64,000 nucleotides of DNA from Pithys albifrons albifrons (GCF_047495875.1 NC_092467.1:14969566-15033565), one strand, 5' to 3'. Positions 1 through 12,520 are shown, counted from the first letter of the stretch. Numbers and translations are program-made. Notes: generated from the letters alone by a model not told the origin.

Positions 1-1651
1 ACCCTCTTGGACATGCCTAAGCTAGCAAACACAGAATAGTACTTTGGGGTGAAGACAAAGCATGAACAGTACAGGGAGCTGCATGTTGAGAAGGGAAGAA
101 GGGAATGGGTGGATGAATGGTTGGTCGCACCAACCCTTACTGTACAGGTGCTTTGGGAATGCTCAGGCTGTGTGGGTTCTGACATGGCTGAGATAGGAGG
201 ATGAGCTCCCAAAACCTGGGCAAGAACCTAGCATTTGTGATCTGCAAATGATCTGGCACTTGGCACATATGTAGCTTTACCTGAGGCCTGGTTATGGTAT
301 TCAAGAAAAAGAACCAGGCTGCTTCCCCCCATCCCCTGCGCGTCTACTCTTAATTTTCACACTGAGCTCTGGAGGCAGATCCTACTTATAAATGGGGAAT
401 AAGTTTCCTTTGTGGTCTGCTCCATTGTAGTTTCCTCAAATGGCAGGAAAAACAGCGCAGTTCTAACCATGGGTTTTGTCAAAATGAGCCTCAGGAGGAG
501 AAGGTGGAGAGAGGGTTGTTTATACGTGTTAGTATCTGATACAATCCTCAGTGTGAGCCACGTTTTTCTGGATATTTCAGCATATACTGAAAACGACACA
601 TGAGCAGTCCAAGCTATTTTCAGAACTGACAGTTTTCCTTTTCACTCCAACAATTGCTCTTCAACACACTAGAGTATGAAAAGTGCTTCAATAAACTTTT
701 AATTAGGAGTAGGAGTAACAGTGAAACTAGGGGAAAACTTTAGGCAAAATGAGAACTGACCTCAGTTCCTACCTGTTTTGCAGGGGTTTTGTTAAGTTTT
801 TGTAAGAAACTACACACTCTGTGGCATTTGTTGGTTTCTGGCAAGGCTTTTTGGAAGGGGTCCTTTTCAGGGGTCCTGAAACAGCCCACAAAACATTGGT
901 TGTATGACATTCTGATCCAGGAAAGACGCAGCAGAAATTTGCTCTGAAGTCATAGGCTAAATTAGCCTGGATATGTTTTGATCTGAGCTCTCAGGTGCCT
1001 CTCTAAACCAAAATATTCAAAATGTTTGAGGTTTTTAAAAAGATTAAAATCTTCTTAGATCCTTACAGCACAGAACAGATTACAAGCAGAAGTCTCCAGA
1101 TAAATCTGAGATGGATTTTGATGCAATGCCTCTTTCATACTGTTTGACTGAAGTCTACAGACTGAAACCAAGAAAGCAAATACGTGGTGGAAGTGGTCTC
1201 GACTTTTTCTTAAGCTATCCAAAGCAATTAGGAATCTGAGGTGTGGTGATGTGTTTCCTAGGAACTTAATTTCTTTCTATTACGCTCCTGGCAAAAGTAA
1301 CCAATCTCTTTGGAGGTTGCAAAGGAAGGTGCATCCCACAGAGCTAATGCTGTGTGTACTACTTTCAGAAAGGTATGTCTAACAAAGATGTGTTTTGGAT
1401 GCACCCAAAATATCATTACTATTGTTTAATTTCATCTCCAGTCCTGCATTTGTTTAAGGTAGTGTCAAAGATAATAATCTCACCAGACAGATACAAAATA
1501 CAAAACTGAAATTACGTTGCTAAGTTATTTTGTTTACTACTGGTGTTAAGCTACGGGTTTTGTCTGAATAATGCAGAAGAGCAATGATTTTTTTACCTTT
1601 AAACTCCTCTGAAAATGCAGCCATTTAGCATCAGTGCCTACTTCTTTCCAG
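1..1651. other. Noncoding DNA, nothing recognised
   Basis: This is AT-rich single-copy-looking DNA with no open frame worth calling. The opposing short frames near 357-603 overlap each other, have no splice context and no recognisable motif. I saw no tandem repeat, CR1 end or LTR signature. It could be intergenic or intronic. Confidence 0.6.
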
Positions 1652-1715
1652 ATTACGTTATATGAATGAGTTTGATAGGAGTCACCATGCTGAGGAAAGG
1701 ATAATGGAATTTCAG
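1652..1715 (+). other. Candidate internal exon (64 bp), unidentified
   Basis: The segment follows a pyrimidine-rich acceptor (cttctttccag) and ends at a near-consensus donor (cag|gtaaga). One of its three frames is open throughout: the first base would complete a split codon, and 21 codons then run to the donor. The encoded peptide is charged and not low-complexity (it contains MNEFDRSHHAEER). The other two frames contain stops or lack support. I do not recognise the protein. Similar splice-site pairs occur by chance in a window of this size, so this is a lead and not a gene call. A noncoding exon is equally possible. Confidence 0.2.
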
Positions 1716-1977
1716 GTAAGAGTTCTTTATAATGAATTAATTCCTTACACCATGTAAACACCCACCCCTGGAATTGAGGACCTTTGCAACACAATGCAAC
1801 AATTTACTAGATATCACAAAATACCAATTATAGAATTGGACTGAAATAGGCTGCCAAATCCTCGGTCTCTGATAAAAGAAGGGTAGGTATAGTCATGCCA
1901 GCACATTTTAACTCCTTCCTAAAAATTCACTGGGGTCCTTTGTGTACTTCCTTGGTGATACAGAAGTAGATTGATTG

Positions 1978-1997
1978 TCATGTTATGTATAACATGA
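1978..1997. repeat. Perfect 9-bp inverted repeat with 2-bp spacer
   Basis: The arms tcatgttat and ataacatga are exact reverse complements separated by gt. The structure could extrude as a short cruciform. It sits eight bases before an AAAAT microsatellite. No protein-binding role can be assigned from sequence alone. Confidence 0.9.
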
Positions 1998-2004
1998 AAT
2001 GTAG

Positions 2005-2032
2005 AATAAAATAAAATAAATAAAATAAAATA
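2005..2032 (+). repeat. (AAAAT)n-type microsatellite
   Basis: About five to six units of a pentanucleotide AAAAT/AATAA motif with one shortened unit. It could be a slippage-grown A-rich tract or the decayed A-rich remnant of a retroposed sequence; no retroposed body is visible upstream. Confidence 0.9.
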
Positions 2033-5000
2033 GGATAAGTTGTGAATAGCTGTGAATATGAACTCAGTTTGGATCATATTTATTTAAATAATTATAGCAG
2101 ATTGTTAACTTTGAGAATCTCCTGATTTATGTAAGGAAAAATGAGAGTTGGCTTCTATATCGTATATTTAGCTTGCTGAGAGGAAGCCAGACTGTAAGGA
2201 AGAAGCATGCAACTGAGGTTCCTCAGCTGATATTTTTTAAAAGCGCATATATATGTCAGTACTTTACAAAGAACTCTTAAATCCTTTGACTGAATCTCAT
2301 CTGTTTTTGCTGGTAGCAGACTACCAAACTGTAAGCAGAACTGAGCAGGATCTGACTTTCCATCACAGACAGTTAATAATTAAATCAAACATTATATTCA
2401 ACAATAGAACATATGCATCAGCTTCTTTCAAATTGCATTTCCTTCCTGTTAGATCCATTAGTGTAAACCAGACTGCCTTTAGAAAACCCCTTATTGCTGC
2501 TGTCTTTCAGCACAGTTCCTGAAATGGATAATGTGGTGCATATTATGGGCAATTACACAGAACTCCCTAGTGACAGGGTTTTAGAGTTTCAGAATAAAAC
2601 AGCTGGAACTACAGGGCTGTAAACTAATCAGAAAAAGAGACAATAGTAAGACATTTAATGCATATTGTTAGAACATGGACAAAGACTAGATATGAAATAC
2701 TACATATCACTATACTTACTGTATTGCACACCATCTTCGCTGCAAAATCCTGTTTAACTCTTGAAAGGCAAGGCAGTCAAAAGCCAAAGATTTTGCCATG
2801 AACTAATGCATGCAAGGCTGTACAATCTGAGCTAATTGGAAACATTAAAGGAAGAAGCCTTGATCCAGAGCCCTGGTTTTCACTTAATGTCAGTGGAGTT
2901 TGAATCAAATCCAGAACTCTATTCAAATATGATAATTTATTAATGAATGCATAATGAATACATACCTAGATATGCTGAGAAACTACATCTCCATCCCTCT
3001 TTTACTGTTTCAATACACTCTGAAAATTTAGCATTTGGGTTGCAAAAATTGCATTTGCTCTTGGATATACCAAGACTAATGCCACAATGCATAGTGTTTG
3101 GTCCTCCATCAGTTTAAATTGATAGCAAAGCTCCCATTAATTTTAGCAATACACAAGCGAATTTTTAGAATAGCACATGCATCATTTGAAAGCACAATGA
3201 CCATGATTACATGTGTAATCACAGTAATTGTGCACACAATTACTGGTTGGGTACCTAACTGCCTTTCAAAAATCAGTTGCTCTACTTGCCTGTATACTCA
3301 CAGCAGTCGCTTGTGCAAATACAGTGCAGCCCGGAGCATCTACCTCCGTGCTCACCACTGAGATGCTAGAGGAGGGCTGTGTCTGTGGCAGTAGTTATGT
3401 GGGATAGAGAAGCAAATGCTCATGCTGTGGTGGTCTGAACGATAAATAAGAAAGGAAGAGAAATGGTTGCAGTGTGTCTTTGGGAAAGTAAAAATGTGAA
3501 ATTACTTCAACTAATTTTTCAAAAGGACAGAGACTGATTTTCACCAGTTCCTGTCTTGTGAGCCTTCTTATCAGCTGAGTCCAGCAGGCATCAGCACATT
3601 AGTAGTTTGTAATGCTATGGCAAATCTATCAAATAATGTATCAAATAACAGCACCATACTAGAATAAAATAAAAACCAAAAATTGAAACCAAACAAGACT
3701 ACATTGAGTAAGATTCTACAGCTTAAAAAATTCAGAAAGCAATTAAAGTTTCAACATAGTGTGCAGTGTGTTTCTTGCAATGTAGAACCCAAAACCAATT
3801 TGCTGTGGCTCACTCTGGTTTAAAAGGTGGCTCCTTTTGCTCAGAAGGTTGATATCTATAGCTGAAGAGGTATAGAAAAGCACATCCTCCTTAGATAGTG
3901 ATAAGACATATGGATCCATCCTTTTTCTCAGCTAAATGATAGCAGAAGAAAATCTGACACAAATCATTTTATACATTTATCCCTCACAGTCCTGTCTTCC
4001 TTCTTCTCCTGGGGCACAATGAGTGTGGTTTACTTTTCTAGTAGCAGCTTTATTGACCCCAAAGTTGAGGAGAAGTAGGGACTGGGCAGCCTGAACCTGG
4101 CTGCCTGGTGTGTGCCTCTCCCGAGGGGTTTGTGCAGGGAAGGTTGGGCCATGAGTCAACATGAGGAAAAGCAGATGTCAGTTAACAGCCAGAAAACACC
4201 CTGTTCCTGGGGAGAAATGCGTCCTCTTCCAGGGAATGCGAGTGCTGGGATTGTGTTAGAGTAAGAGGTAGCACAGCCTCTCCAGGAGCCACCCTTGTCA
4301 TGCAGTGACAGCTGAAGGTGCAGGCTCCAAGGGACTGGGACAGAACAGGATCCCATGGCTTGTAAGCATGGGCTCCCCGGCAGCCCTGACCCTGCTGTGA
4401 AATATAGCTGTCTTCCCATGTGGAAGAATAAAAAAAAATGACTATGTATGGAAAATGAACTTTTTTTCCAAGGCTGTCTGTCAATGGGCAAGGGTGGTTG
4501 GGCTGGGAGGCCTTCGGTGGACTACACCTTGTAGGTTTACCAAGGGGAAAACCTTGTAAAGTGTGCTGGGGCAAATGTAATGTTTACAAATCACACATGC
4601 TGTCTAAATCGGATCTGTATATAAAATATAACATTTGACAGTATCTGGATCTCAACTTCCCTTGTTTTACAGGTGGAAATTTTGAAGCTCAGCCCTATAT
4701 GTGGGATTTTAGTCACATCAGGGTTTGGGAAGTTTGGCCCTGGGCTCTGGTATGCTGAGCAGATAACAAATGAACAGTCTCTGTCAGGCACAAGAGAGAA
4801 CAATGCTTAGATGCTTCTTGAAAAATGTTTGTTCTGCTACTGAAAGCTTCAGCACCTTCCTCTCAGCAGCATCAGCTTGTGGCTGAGCTCAAGGCTGGAG
4901 AGTGTTGCACTGTTTGCACTGCTAATCCAGATACTGTGTCCTGTTGCCTCTGCACAAATAACTGTTAAATAATTTTTAAAAACTTTATTGTAGCATTTGA

Positions 5001-6135
5001 TTCCCCTCTTTATTCATTACTACCATCCAGCTGATCATTGCAGCAGGTTTTGTTCTTAGTTTCATTACAGTAAATGAGAAGTAACCTCAGTAAAGTCCAA
5101 TCAGAGGAAATTTCAGCTCTCTACATTGTCTTGTGTCTGCAGTCACAGGCGCTGTGATTGTAGACTAAATTCAGTACAGAGTGTTAAACACTATCTCTTT
5201 TGTAATTAACATCAGAGAGCTGTATGAAGTCTTGAAGCTATGAAATCCCATTAAGTCCTGTAGAAAATATTTCTTTATACACTTCTGAAGTCTTATTCAA
5301 AGGAATTGAACCTAAAAGATGGACAACTGCTGGGAGATGAAGAACATAAAGCTCTGACTGTATGTTGGAGAAAAGTTCCCTCAGAAGTGTGCATTTAGTC
5401 ACCTTTGCTGTCTTGTCTGCCACCCCTGCAAGTGTGGCCTCACTTTCACTGTTTTTGCAACATGTGTCAAGTGAAATGAAAACAGAAATTTGGAAAGGAT
5501 GTAATTAACCTACTTGTAAACATTAACCTTAAATGTCTTCCTCATTATCTCACCAATTTAATCACCGCAAATCTCAGACTTGTTTGTTAAATATTTAATT
5601 CTGCAAATTGTTTTTGATACAGAGGTGTGGGGAGCTCTCTGTGAATAGAAGTAACTCTGTAAAACTCTGCAAAATCATTATGTTCGCACTTCATTGAACA
5701 AATCCTGCTGTCAACAAGACTTTTAATGGAAATCACAAGAAACTGTGCCCTGAGGCTAAGAGATATAGTGCCCTATTATTTTAAAATCTAATGAACACAT
5801 TGTGCAGAGAGTAGACCAGGGTAAATTTCTTCCTACACATCTTCAGGTTTGATTCCATGGGAGTCTAGAGTGGAAAGTCCTGGGTTTCCTTGTTTCTTTG
5901 GTTCCAGGGCAGGTGTACAGTTGTTTCTTATTTATTCACCTCTTTATTACTTGAGTAACACAGCAAAATGATGTCCTTGATCTTCGGCGCTTTTTATCAA
6001 GGCATTACCTCGTGATGAAAGAAATCTGAAAGGTGTTTAGATGCTCCAGTTACAATGGCACCCAAAGTGGCTCTAATTATTCCCGAGAGGAAGGTTTTGG
6101 ATTTGGAAGTGTTTGTTAAGAAGATGAAAGCCCCA
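2033..6135. other. Noncoding DNA, possible ancient CR1-like scrap near 2854-2915
   Basis: No gene is recognised. Around 2854-2915 the text (gatccagagccc, then gtcagtggagtttgaatc) loosely resembles old amniote CR1/L3 3' sequence, but too little remains to classify. Two overlapping minus-strand frames at 4156-4574 are alternative frames of the same GC-richer patch and lack splice or motif support. The sequence at 5470-5610 is AT-rich with homeodomain-like TTAATT/TAATTA cores and could be a conserved noncoding element, which cannot be judged from one species. Confidence 0.5.
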
Positions 6136-6386
6136 TGTCCGTTCCCCCCCTCCCCAATGGGAAGGGGCTGTGCTCGTACAGCCTCCTGCCAACACCCCTG
6201 AGATGCAGCTGGGCACGGCAGGGCCAGGCCACGGGAGCGCCTCCGGCGCTGAGCCTGAGAGGAACAGCCAGGCTGGGCGAGCCGGGGACAATCCCGGATG
6301 GAGGGGCAGCCGTGCCAGGGCAAGCTCTGGAGGCTGCAGGCACCTGAACCCTCTGCCCATGGGAAGGCAGCGGCTCCCTGCCCTTC
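6136..6386. other. GC-rich, CpG-containing block next to CR1
   Basis: This stretch is markedly GC-richer than its surroundings and holds about a dozen CpGs in roughly 250 bp, while the neighbouring kilobases are CpG-poor. It ends where the CR1 terminal repeats begin at 6387. The several short overlapping frames on both strands here are what GC-rich DNA gives by chance. It may be a small orphan CpG island, a fragment of another repeat, or sequence near an unannotated promoter; no TATA box or initiator stands out. Confidence 0.45.
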
Positions 6387-6722
6387 ATCATAGAATCATA
6401 GAATCATAGAATCGATTGGGTTGGAAAAGACCTCCAAGATCATCGAGTCCAACCCTTGGTCCAACTCTAGTCCATTTACTAGATCATGGCACCCAGCGCC
6501 ACGTCCAATCTGCATTTAAAGATCTCTAGGGATGGTGAATCCACCACCTCTCCGGGCAGCCCATTCCAATGCCTGATTACTCTCTCTGTAAAAAATTTTT
6601 TTCTGATATCCAACTTAAATTTCCCCTGGCAGAGCTTAAGCCCGTGCCCCCTTGTTCTATTGCTGAGTGCCTGGGAGAAGAGACCAGCCCCCACCTGGCT
6701 ATAACTTCCCTTCAGGTAGCCG
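6387..6722 (-). mobile_element. CR1 LINE, 5'-truncated 3' end
   Basis: The element reads on the minus strand. Its 3' terminus is at 6387-6410, where three exact copies of an 8-bp unit (atcataga on the plus strand; tctatgat in element sense) form the tandem terminal repeat typical of CR1. Next to it is the conserved avian CR1 tail (gggttggaaaagacctcc, atcatcgagtccaaccc on the plus strand). The remainder encodes the C-terminal end of the ORF2 reverse-transcriptase protein: an open minus-strand frame at 6479-6694 contains the typical motifs ([22 protein letters not shown]) before a stop. Known CR1 elements are about 4.5 kb, so this copy has lost its 5' part, as is usual for target-primed reverse transcription. 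It is a fossil and not an active element. The intact frame suggests it is not among the oldest copies. Confidence 0.95.
6479..6694 (-). pseudogene. C-terminal remnant of CR1 ORF2 (reverse transcriptase)
   Basis: This open frame of 71 codons lies inside the CR1 fragment and stops at its normal position before the element's 3' untranslated tail. Motifs [17 protein letters not shown] and [12 protein letters not shown] match the end of the CR1 endonuclease/reverse-transcriptase protein. The endonuclease and catalytic reverse-transcriptase domains lie upstream in full elements and are missing here, so no active enzyme can be made. It has no promoter or initiation context of its own. Confidence 0.85.
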
Positions 6723-9015
6723 CCCCCACGTTTCAGGCTGCACCCAATGGCAGTTCTGCAATGCTATTTTCTTCACTTTTGCTATATATGTCTCCATAAT
6801 TGAGAAAGAAGGTGAAAGATTGGGACTGACCTTGTGTTCTGCAGAAGGTGCAAAGGTGTGCTAAATCCAGGTGATAGCTCACAGCAGACCTCTGACAGGA
6901 ACCATTTGATTAGTTAAGTGTCCATATACCTAACTATAGTCCCATACATATTTGGGACTACATTACTACCTTATCAAATATTATTTAGAATGTCACCCTG
7001 ATTGTCTATATTTATTACACACTTACACACACAATTCATACTGTTTAGTTCAATAAGAAACAAATTTCTGTGAATTTGGCTGAATAAAGCTGTGTTTGTT
7101 CTTGCTAGTTATCTGAAGTCTGATTCTCTCTATGCATTATCTCAATTTCTGGGCATTTTTCCCCTTCATTTATTTCAAAAATTACTTCAATACTAATGAA
7201 TACTGAAAGACAGCCAAGACAGGGTGAACTTTTGGACAATTTATGCAAACACAACAGATGAGAATAGATTTACTATAAACATGCCAGGCACAAAAGACTG
7301 CTTTTTAAATACAGTGATACTGGAAAAGATTTATAGGTATTTTCAACTGTTCATTAAAGAGAAAAATATTTTGAAACTATAGGCACTATCCTTTTATCCA
7401 TTTTTGCCTTCCAGGCTGCGTTGCAAACCTTTGATGTTTTCTTCACCAAAAAATAAAAGTAGTTATGAATTTATTTCTCCCAAGCACTTTCATTTTTGTG
7501 TCAATTTACAGTTTTTATTACATTCCTGGCAGTCCAAATTATGGTGTTTGGAGAGCACCTAGAGTCCACAGTTCTGAGTTTTCTGAAAATAGGGATGGAG
7601 TTCACTTGATGATGCTTTCTGGCCACTCTATTATCTTCTCCATTAGTAATAAAAGGTTAATAAAATCTTTGAATACTTTAACTGTCTGCTAGGCCAACCA
7701 GCCAATTAAAGGTTATTCTTATCTAAATGACTGGAGGTATCTTGAATTGAGAAAGTTAACATGCAATAGCTAGTACCTGCTGGATCAGATTAATAAAAAG
7801 CAAAGACTTAGACATGAAAATCATGTATAACTATGATCTCTGTAGTTGACCAAGACATCAATTCTTACAGCCAGAAAGGCATATCCTTCACTGTATATTC
7901 TCAGCGTCTGATTCTATGCCCCTAAAAATCAATAGTAAGCCTTGCTTTCAACTTCAGTGCAACTGAGGTTGTTGGCAGTCGATGATTTTGCAAGATCAGT
8001 TCAAGATACTGGAGTAGTTTCATGGAATTATCAGATTCTTTTTTTCTAAAACAGTGTTAAACTCATATAAGTAGTAAGGAATTTAGAGGCAAAAATATGT
8101 GCTCTTGCATTGCTTCTTAAAGACAGTGTCTCTTGCCAACTCTCCTATCAAATCAAAACAGTGCACCAAAATGATAGCAGGAAGGATTGTGCAGTGCTTG
8201 AAAATGTAATCCTGCATAATCACAGGGCTGACTATGCCCTTGTTTTTTGAAAGATGGAGAAAGATGGAGAAAGAACAGATTTGGGTGGAAAATAACAGTT
8301 TTCCTCACAACCTTAGAAGGATATTGACAATTGTGTTAGCAGAATCATTTGAACATTTTGAGAACCTTCAAAATAAGGCTGGAAGCTTAATAAAGACTTC
8401 GTTTTGGAAAAATGGATAGCTGAAAGTACTGTTTTAACAATTTTTACTGCACTCACATTTCCAGTTTTTTAAAGTTAAATTAAGAGCCACAAACCATCAC
8501 GCATTTATGAGTAACATAATGAAGTTGGAGATAATGCAAATGTCTTTATAAATAACAGAGTATAGCTTAAATCATTATTTTTAATGCCTCTTTTTTCCCC
8601 TCTATATGAACAGGTCTGTGCTGGTCTGCATTAATTAAATCTAGGTAGGATTCTAAGGCCAGATCATCATTACATCCATGTTGCTGATTTAAATCTGCAG
8701 TAAAACATTTCTCTATTTAGTTTGGTGCTTTTGTGTCATATTTCATACACTAGTTGTCTCTTAATTAAATCCATGATGGCCCACCAACACAGACTATTAA
8801 AATAACTGTACTTTGCACTTGACATATTTATGAGACAGATTCATAAGAGTATAGACTGATACTTGAACTACTCACTGAGAAATGCTAATAAGATTATGAT
8901 GAAGGTAAGATTAGAACATTTGTCTCCTTTTTGCTTCTCTCTCCTTTTTAGAAATTTATTTTTATAACCGCAATTCACTGTTTCTATTCCAGGCTCTTTG
9001 ATGTTGTTGTATATA
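6723..9015. other. Noncoding DNA, nothing firm
   Basis: AT-rich sequence without a supportable gene. A 10-bp unit (aagatggaga) is tandemly duplicated at 8251-8270. The stretch at 8440-8900 has many TAATTA/TTAAT cores that could reflect a conserved regulatory element or simply base composition. No LINE, SINE or LTR signature was seen. Confidence 0.55.
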
Positions 9016-9066
9016 CCACACCAATCTGTGTGGATTTATTGTGGCAATGAAAAGCGGGAAACCGCT
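9016..9066. repeat. Two adjacent perfect short hairpins
   Basis: Arms ccacac (9016-9021) and gtgtgg (9028-9033) pair across a 6-base loop. Nineteen bases later agcgg (9053-9057) and ccgct (9062-9066) pair across GAAA, a GNRA-type tetraloop if transcribed on the plus strand. Each stem is short. They lie in AT-rich DNA where GC-containing stems are less expected. No known RNA family is recognised. Confidence 0.7.
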
Positions 9067-12000
9067 AATTTATATCACACCAGTAAAAAGTGCATAACTA
9101 TTGTGTTCCTTGAAGTATGAATGTTTGCAGACATCTGCAAAACCTTTGCATGGGATTGACATGTTCAAGATAATATCTTTGGAACTGGGTGATGAAAAAT
9201 ATGGATTATCATCAAGGGCCACACTGTTTTACCTTTATTGCCTTACTGCTTCAAAGCTGCTGTTGGTGTAGGGCTGGCTGAGTCTGCCCCTGTGCGAGGA
9301 AGGAGACGGCGGCGCTGTGCCTGTGGCTCCTCACTGCATGTGGCTGTGCCAGGTGGGATGTGGCCATGGCCCCCCTGCTCTGGCACAGTGCCCTGACATA
9401 TCCTGGGCTGGGCAGTGTGTTCTGTGCTGTTTCACTGTCACTGAAAGGTTTGGAATTGCCTGGGTGCATGGCCTCAGTGTTAAGAGAAAGAGAAAAACAA
9501 GCAAATCCACGAGCCATGTGGTTTAAAAGGTTGCCTGACATACGTGCTAAGATTTGATCGTTTACTTGTATGGATATCTTTAAATTACCTTCCTAGCACA
9601 ATTTACTGTGAAAGTTGCAAATATAATTTGTTTGATAATTTTCTGAATAATTTGGATGTGGAAAGTTCAAGGAACTGCATGTTTGAGAAGAATGTTGCTG
9701 GAAATAAAAGTACTGCTAAATGAAAATCATTGAGGATTTCTATCATTTTCAGGACCAAGATGTTCACCCCTTAGGGATCTTTCCTCTCTCTCTCTTTTTT
9801 CCCCATTCATATTCTTTCATGGAAGGGCTCCCACTCATCGCTGTGTCAGGGGTCCAGGTGTGGGTACAAAAGGAGAGCGCACTAAATACATGCAGCTTGA
9901 AGGGTATTTATTTTACAAGTGGGGCATATAGAAACCTCTAGCTACATGATGTTCAGATTTTTCTGAGGGTAGTACCTCACTGTATTTCATCCTGGTATTC
10001 TCTATGAAAGCAACAAAAGCATCAAATGTCAGGTTTTCATTTAAAAATAAATATAATATTAGAAAGTAAGAATAATAAAGGTATATCGAATATTTCATCC
10101 TTTACAGAAACAAGCCAGCTACAGTTCAGGGAGCTTCAGTAAACACATTAAGTCTAATAAAATCGCCTACACGTACTCCTGACACTAGTAGTAATTAAAA
10201 TAACTTGCTTCAAAAATCTGGTCCTATACATGAATACTTATTGGCAATTATTTCTAAGTTCTTCAAACCAAGGATAAAATAATTTGATTCACACACAATT
10301 TTCTTGTAAACATGGTTCATACTGTGTTTTATATGCAGCTTAGGACTGTTAATTGCCATTTTGAGCCTCACAGTAAAATAGAGTTCAATATGTCGCTTTT
10401 TCTGAAGTATTGAGAAATGTTTGAGAAATGCTTGTCTTAGTCTAATCAACTGTGAATAATTTATTTCTGAGTCCTAGTTTTCAGTATAAATGAATCTGAC
10501 TTTTCTCAGAGCTTCTCAAGTCTAATAAACTTGTTACATTCATTTAATTAAGGAAACGAACTGTGAAGTGTATGTACCAACAGGCTTTTTTGTTGTGTAA
10601 AATTGGTATATTTTCATTGTAAACGTGATTGTCACTGTTTATACTGACAGGTAACCTGTACTAAACAAATGATTTTTTTTTTCAACCATATAGGTCAATA
10701 TGAATAGCATACAAGCTCTTTTCTGAACTGCCTCTCTCCTGGTAGACTCACCACCCAGCTTTCCAAATTCACTCAACTGTAGCTTTCAGGCAATTCTCAT
10801 GTCTGGAAGGGTTACAAGCACGGAAGTGTTCTTCCATGCATCGAAGGGGAGGAAGATATAATAGAGGTGTTACATATAAGAGTGCAGATAAGAGACTAAC
10901 CTTTTAGTCACAGCCTGAAAAAGATCATCACAGTAGAACATTAAAATACTGGCATAAGCTTATGGTCAGAACCTGCACGCCACAGAGTTACCCATAAAAG
11001 GGGTGAGCTAAGGCGCTGAGTGAAAGTCCAGCCTGTGTTTCCCAGCCTGACATGTTTTGTTCTCATTTATCTGAGAAATCAGCATCTGAGGAAGGAAGTA
11101 GCTGGTAAAATAAAGGGCTCATACCACATATGCATTTGTCTTAAAAAGGCCTCTATTTATTTGTTAATAAGTCTTCAGAAGTCCATCATTCCTCCCATAT
11201 TTCTGTGATATGAGGAACATTTTTTATTAAAAATAAAGAGAGATACTGTGAAGACTGACACATTATTTTTTTGTCCTTATGCTCAGACAAATTCTTCAGA
11301 CACAGAAAAACTCCTCAACCCTTGTTCAAAATACTGCTCAGTGCTTATGGGTTATAATATGAAAATCAGCAAAACTGTCCTTGACAGGATATTTCTTTCC
11401 ATTAGTTGATTAAAATGTCTTATTGTTGCCTACAGCATCATTGCTTTAAATGTACTTTTTTACAAAGAGCAGATGTGCCCACGTCTTGCCCTGTTTTTCT
11501 TCATGTGGTTTCTGAAAAATACTGAAGTGAAATCACTACCTTGGCAGATCCCCCACTGTGGAATTTCAGAGAGGGAGATGGAAAAGTGAGGGACTTGTCG
11601 TGGGGCTGGGGTAACTGCTGCGTGGGGCGTGGCAGGGGATGGCAGCAGTGGCAGCACTTGGGCATGGGGAGTTGTGCAATGGCACTGCAAAGAGCTGGAG
11701 GCCAAGTGTGCAAACCTGCAAGCACCAGGTACTCAGAGTAGGAAACCCCCACCCTCTCAAAATCTGGAATTATCTGCCTGGTAATGCTGTATGTCTGCCC
11801 TGACAAAGAAAGAAGTGAGTTTTGGCACTTTTTCAGAGTGATAATTTTAAAGTTGCACTTAGAGCATCAAAGTGGAGAGTAGCCAATCCTAAAACATTAA
11901 ACAAGGTTGCATCACCATGAAATCTTATCTATCCACTGCTGAAAACTGAAAAGTTCAGGTCTTCAAGATGCATATTATATTTCTCTGTTTTCTTTTCCCA

Positions 12001-12180
12001 TCCATGTTTCATGGGGAAGCTGAAATCTCAATACTATTTCCAAATCTGGGGGTCATTTCAAACTATAGCTATGGTATGAATAACTTTCCGTCCCCCAGCA
12101 CAATTTTTCTAAGGCATGTTGTCATCTAATGATAATGGGGTGTTTCATTAGTGAATCATGTATCATTGGGCATGTGACCT
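9067..12180. other. Noncoding DNA with one G-run patch
   Basis: No gene is recognised. The patch at 9245-9450 is somewhat GC-richer with a few CpGs. At 11602-11638 four runs of four Gs (loops of 2, 12 and 7 bases) give a relaxed G-quadruplex pattern on the plus strand. A 26-base pyrimidine run ends near 9804. Short frames at 11460-11806 overlap on both strands in the G-rich patch and are not credible coding sequence. Confidence 0.5.
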
Positions 12181-12520
12181 TATATTCACTAAATATTTAT
12201 TTGAGAATCGTAGGTTAATTAATTTCCATTGTTTCTGTTTTAATTGTATACATGCTAATCCTATACAATTAGAGAAAAACAGAGAGAACCATGAGTAAAT
12301 GTTGCTCACACGAAATGTTTCTATTACCCTTTACTTTTAAAACCATTAATAGATTATTAGGAGATACAAACATAGGAGGCCATGGATCATATTTGCATGT
12401 TAATGAAAGCCATGAATTATACATTATTTGCTATGGAGAGTACTAGAAACAATATTCCTCCTTTCTAATGGCTATAAAAGCTGGCGGTTTCCTGGAGCAC
12501 ACATCACATCCCCTCTGCAA
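12181..12520 (+). promoter_or_regulatory. Candidate enhancer/TATA promoter cluster
   Basis: A homeodomain-type ggttaattaatt (12213-12224), a perfect octamer atttgcat (12391-12398) followed at once by a TAATGA homeodomain core, and a consensus TATA box tataaaag (12473-12480) lie within about 270 bp. Octamers bind POU-domain proteins, and octamer plus homeodomain pairs are frequent in developmental enhancers (established for the class, inferred here). A start site would be expected around 12503-12510. No convincing open frame follows: the first ATG downstream is closed after two codons. It may drive a noncoding transcript, act as an enhancer, or be chance in AT-rich DNA. Confidence 0.3.
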
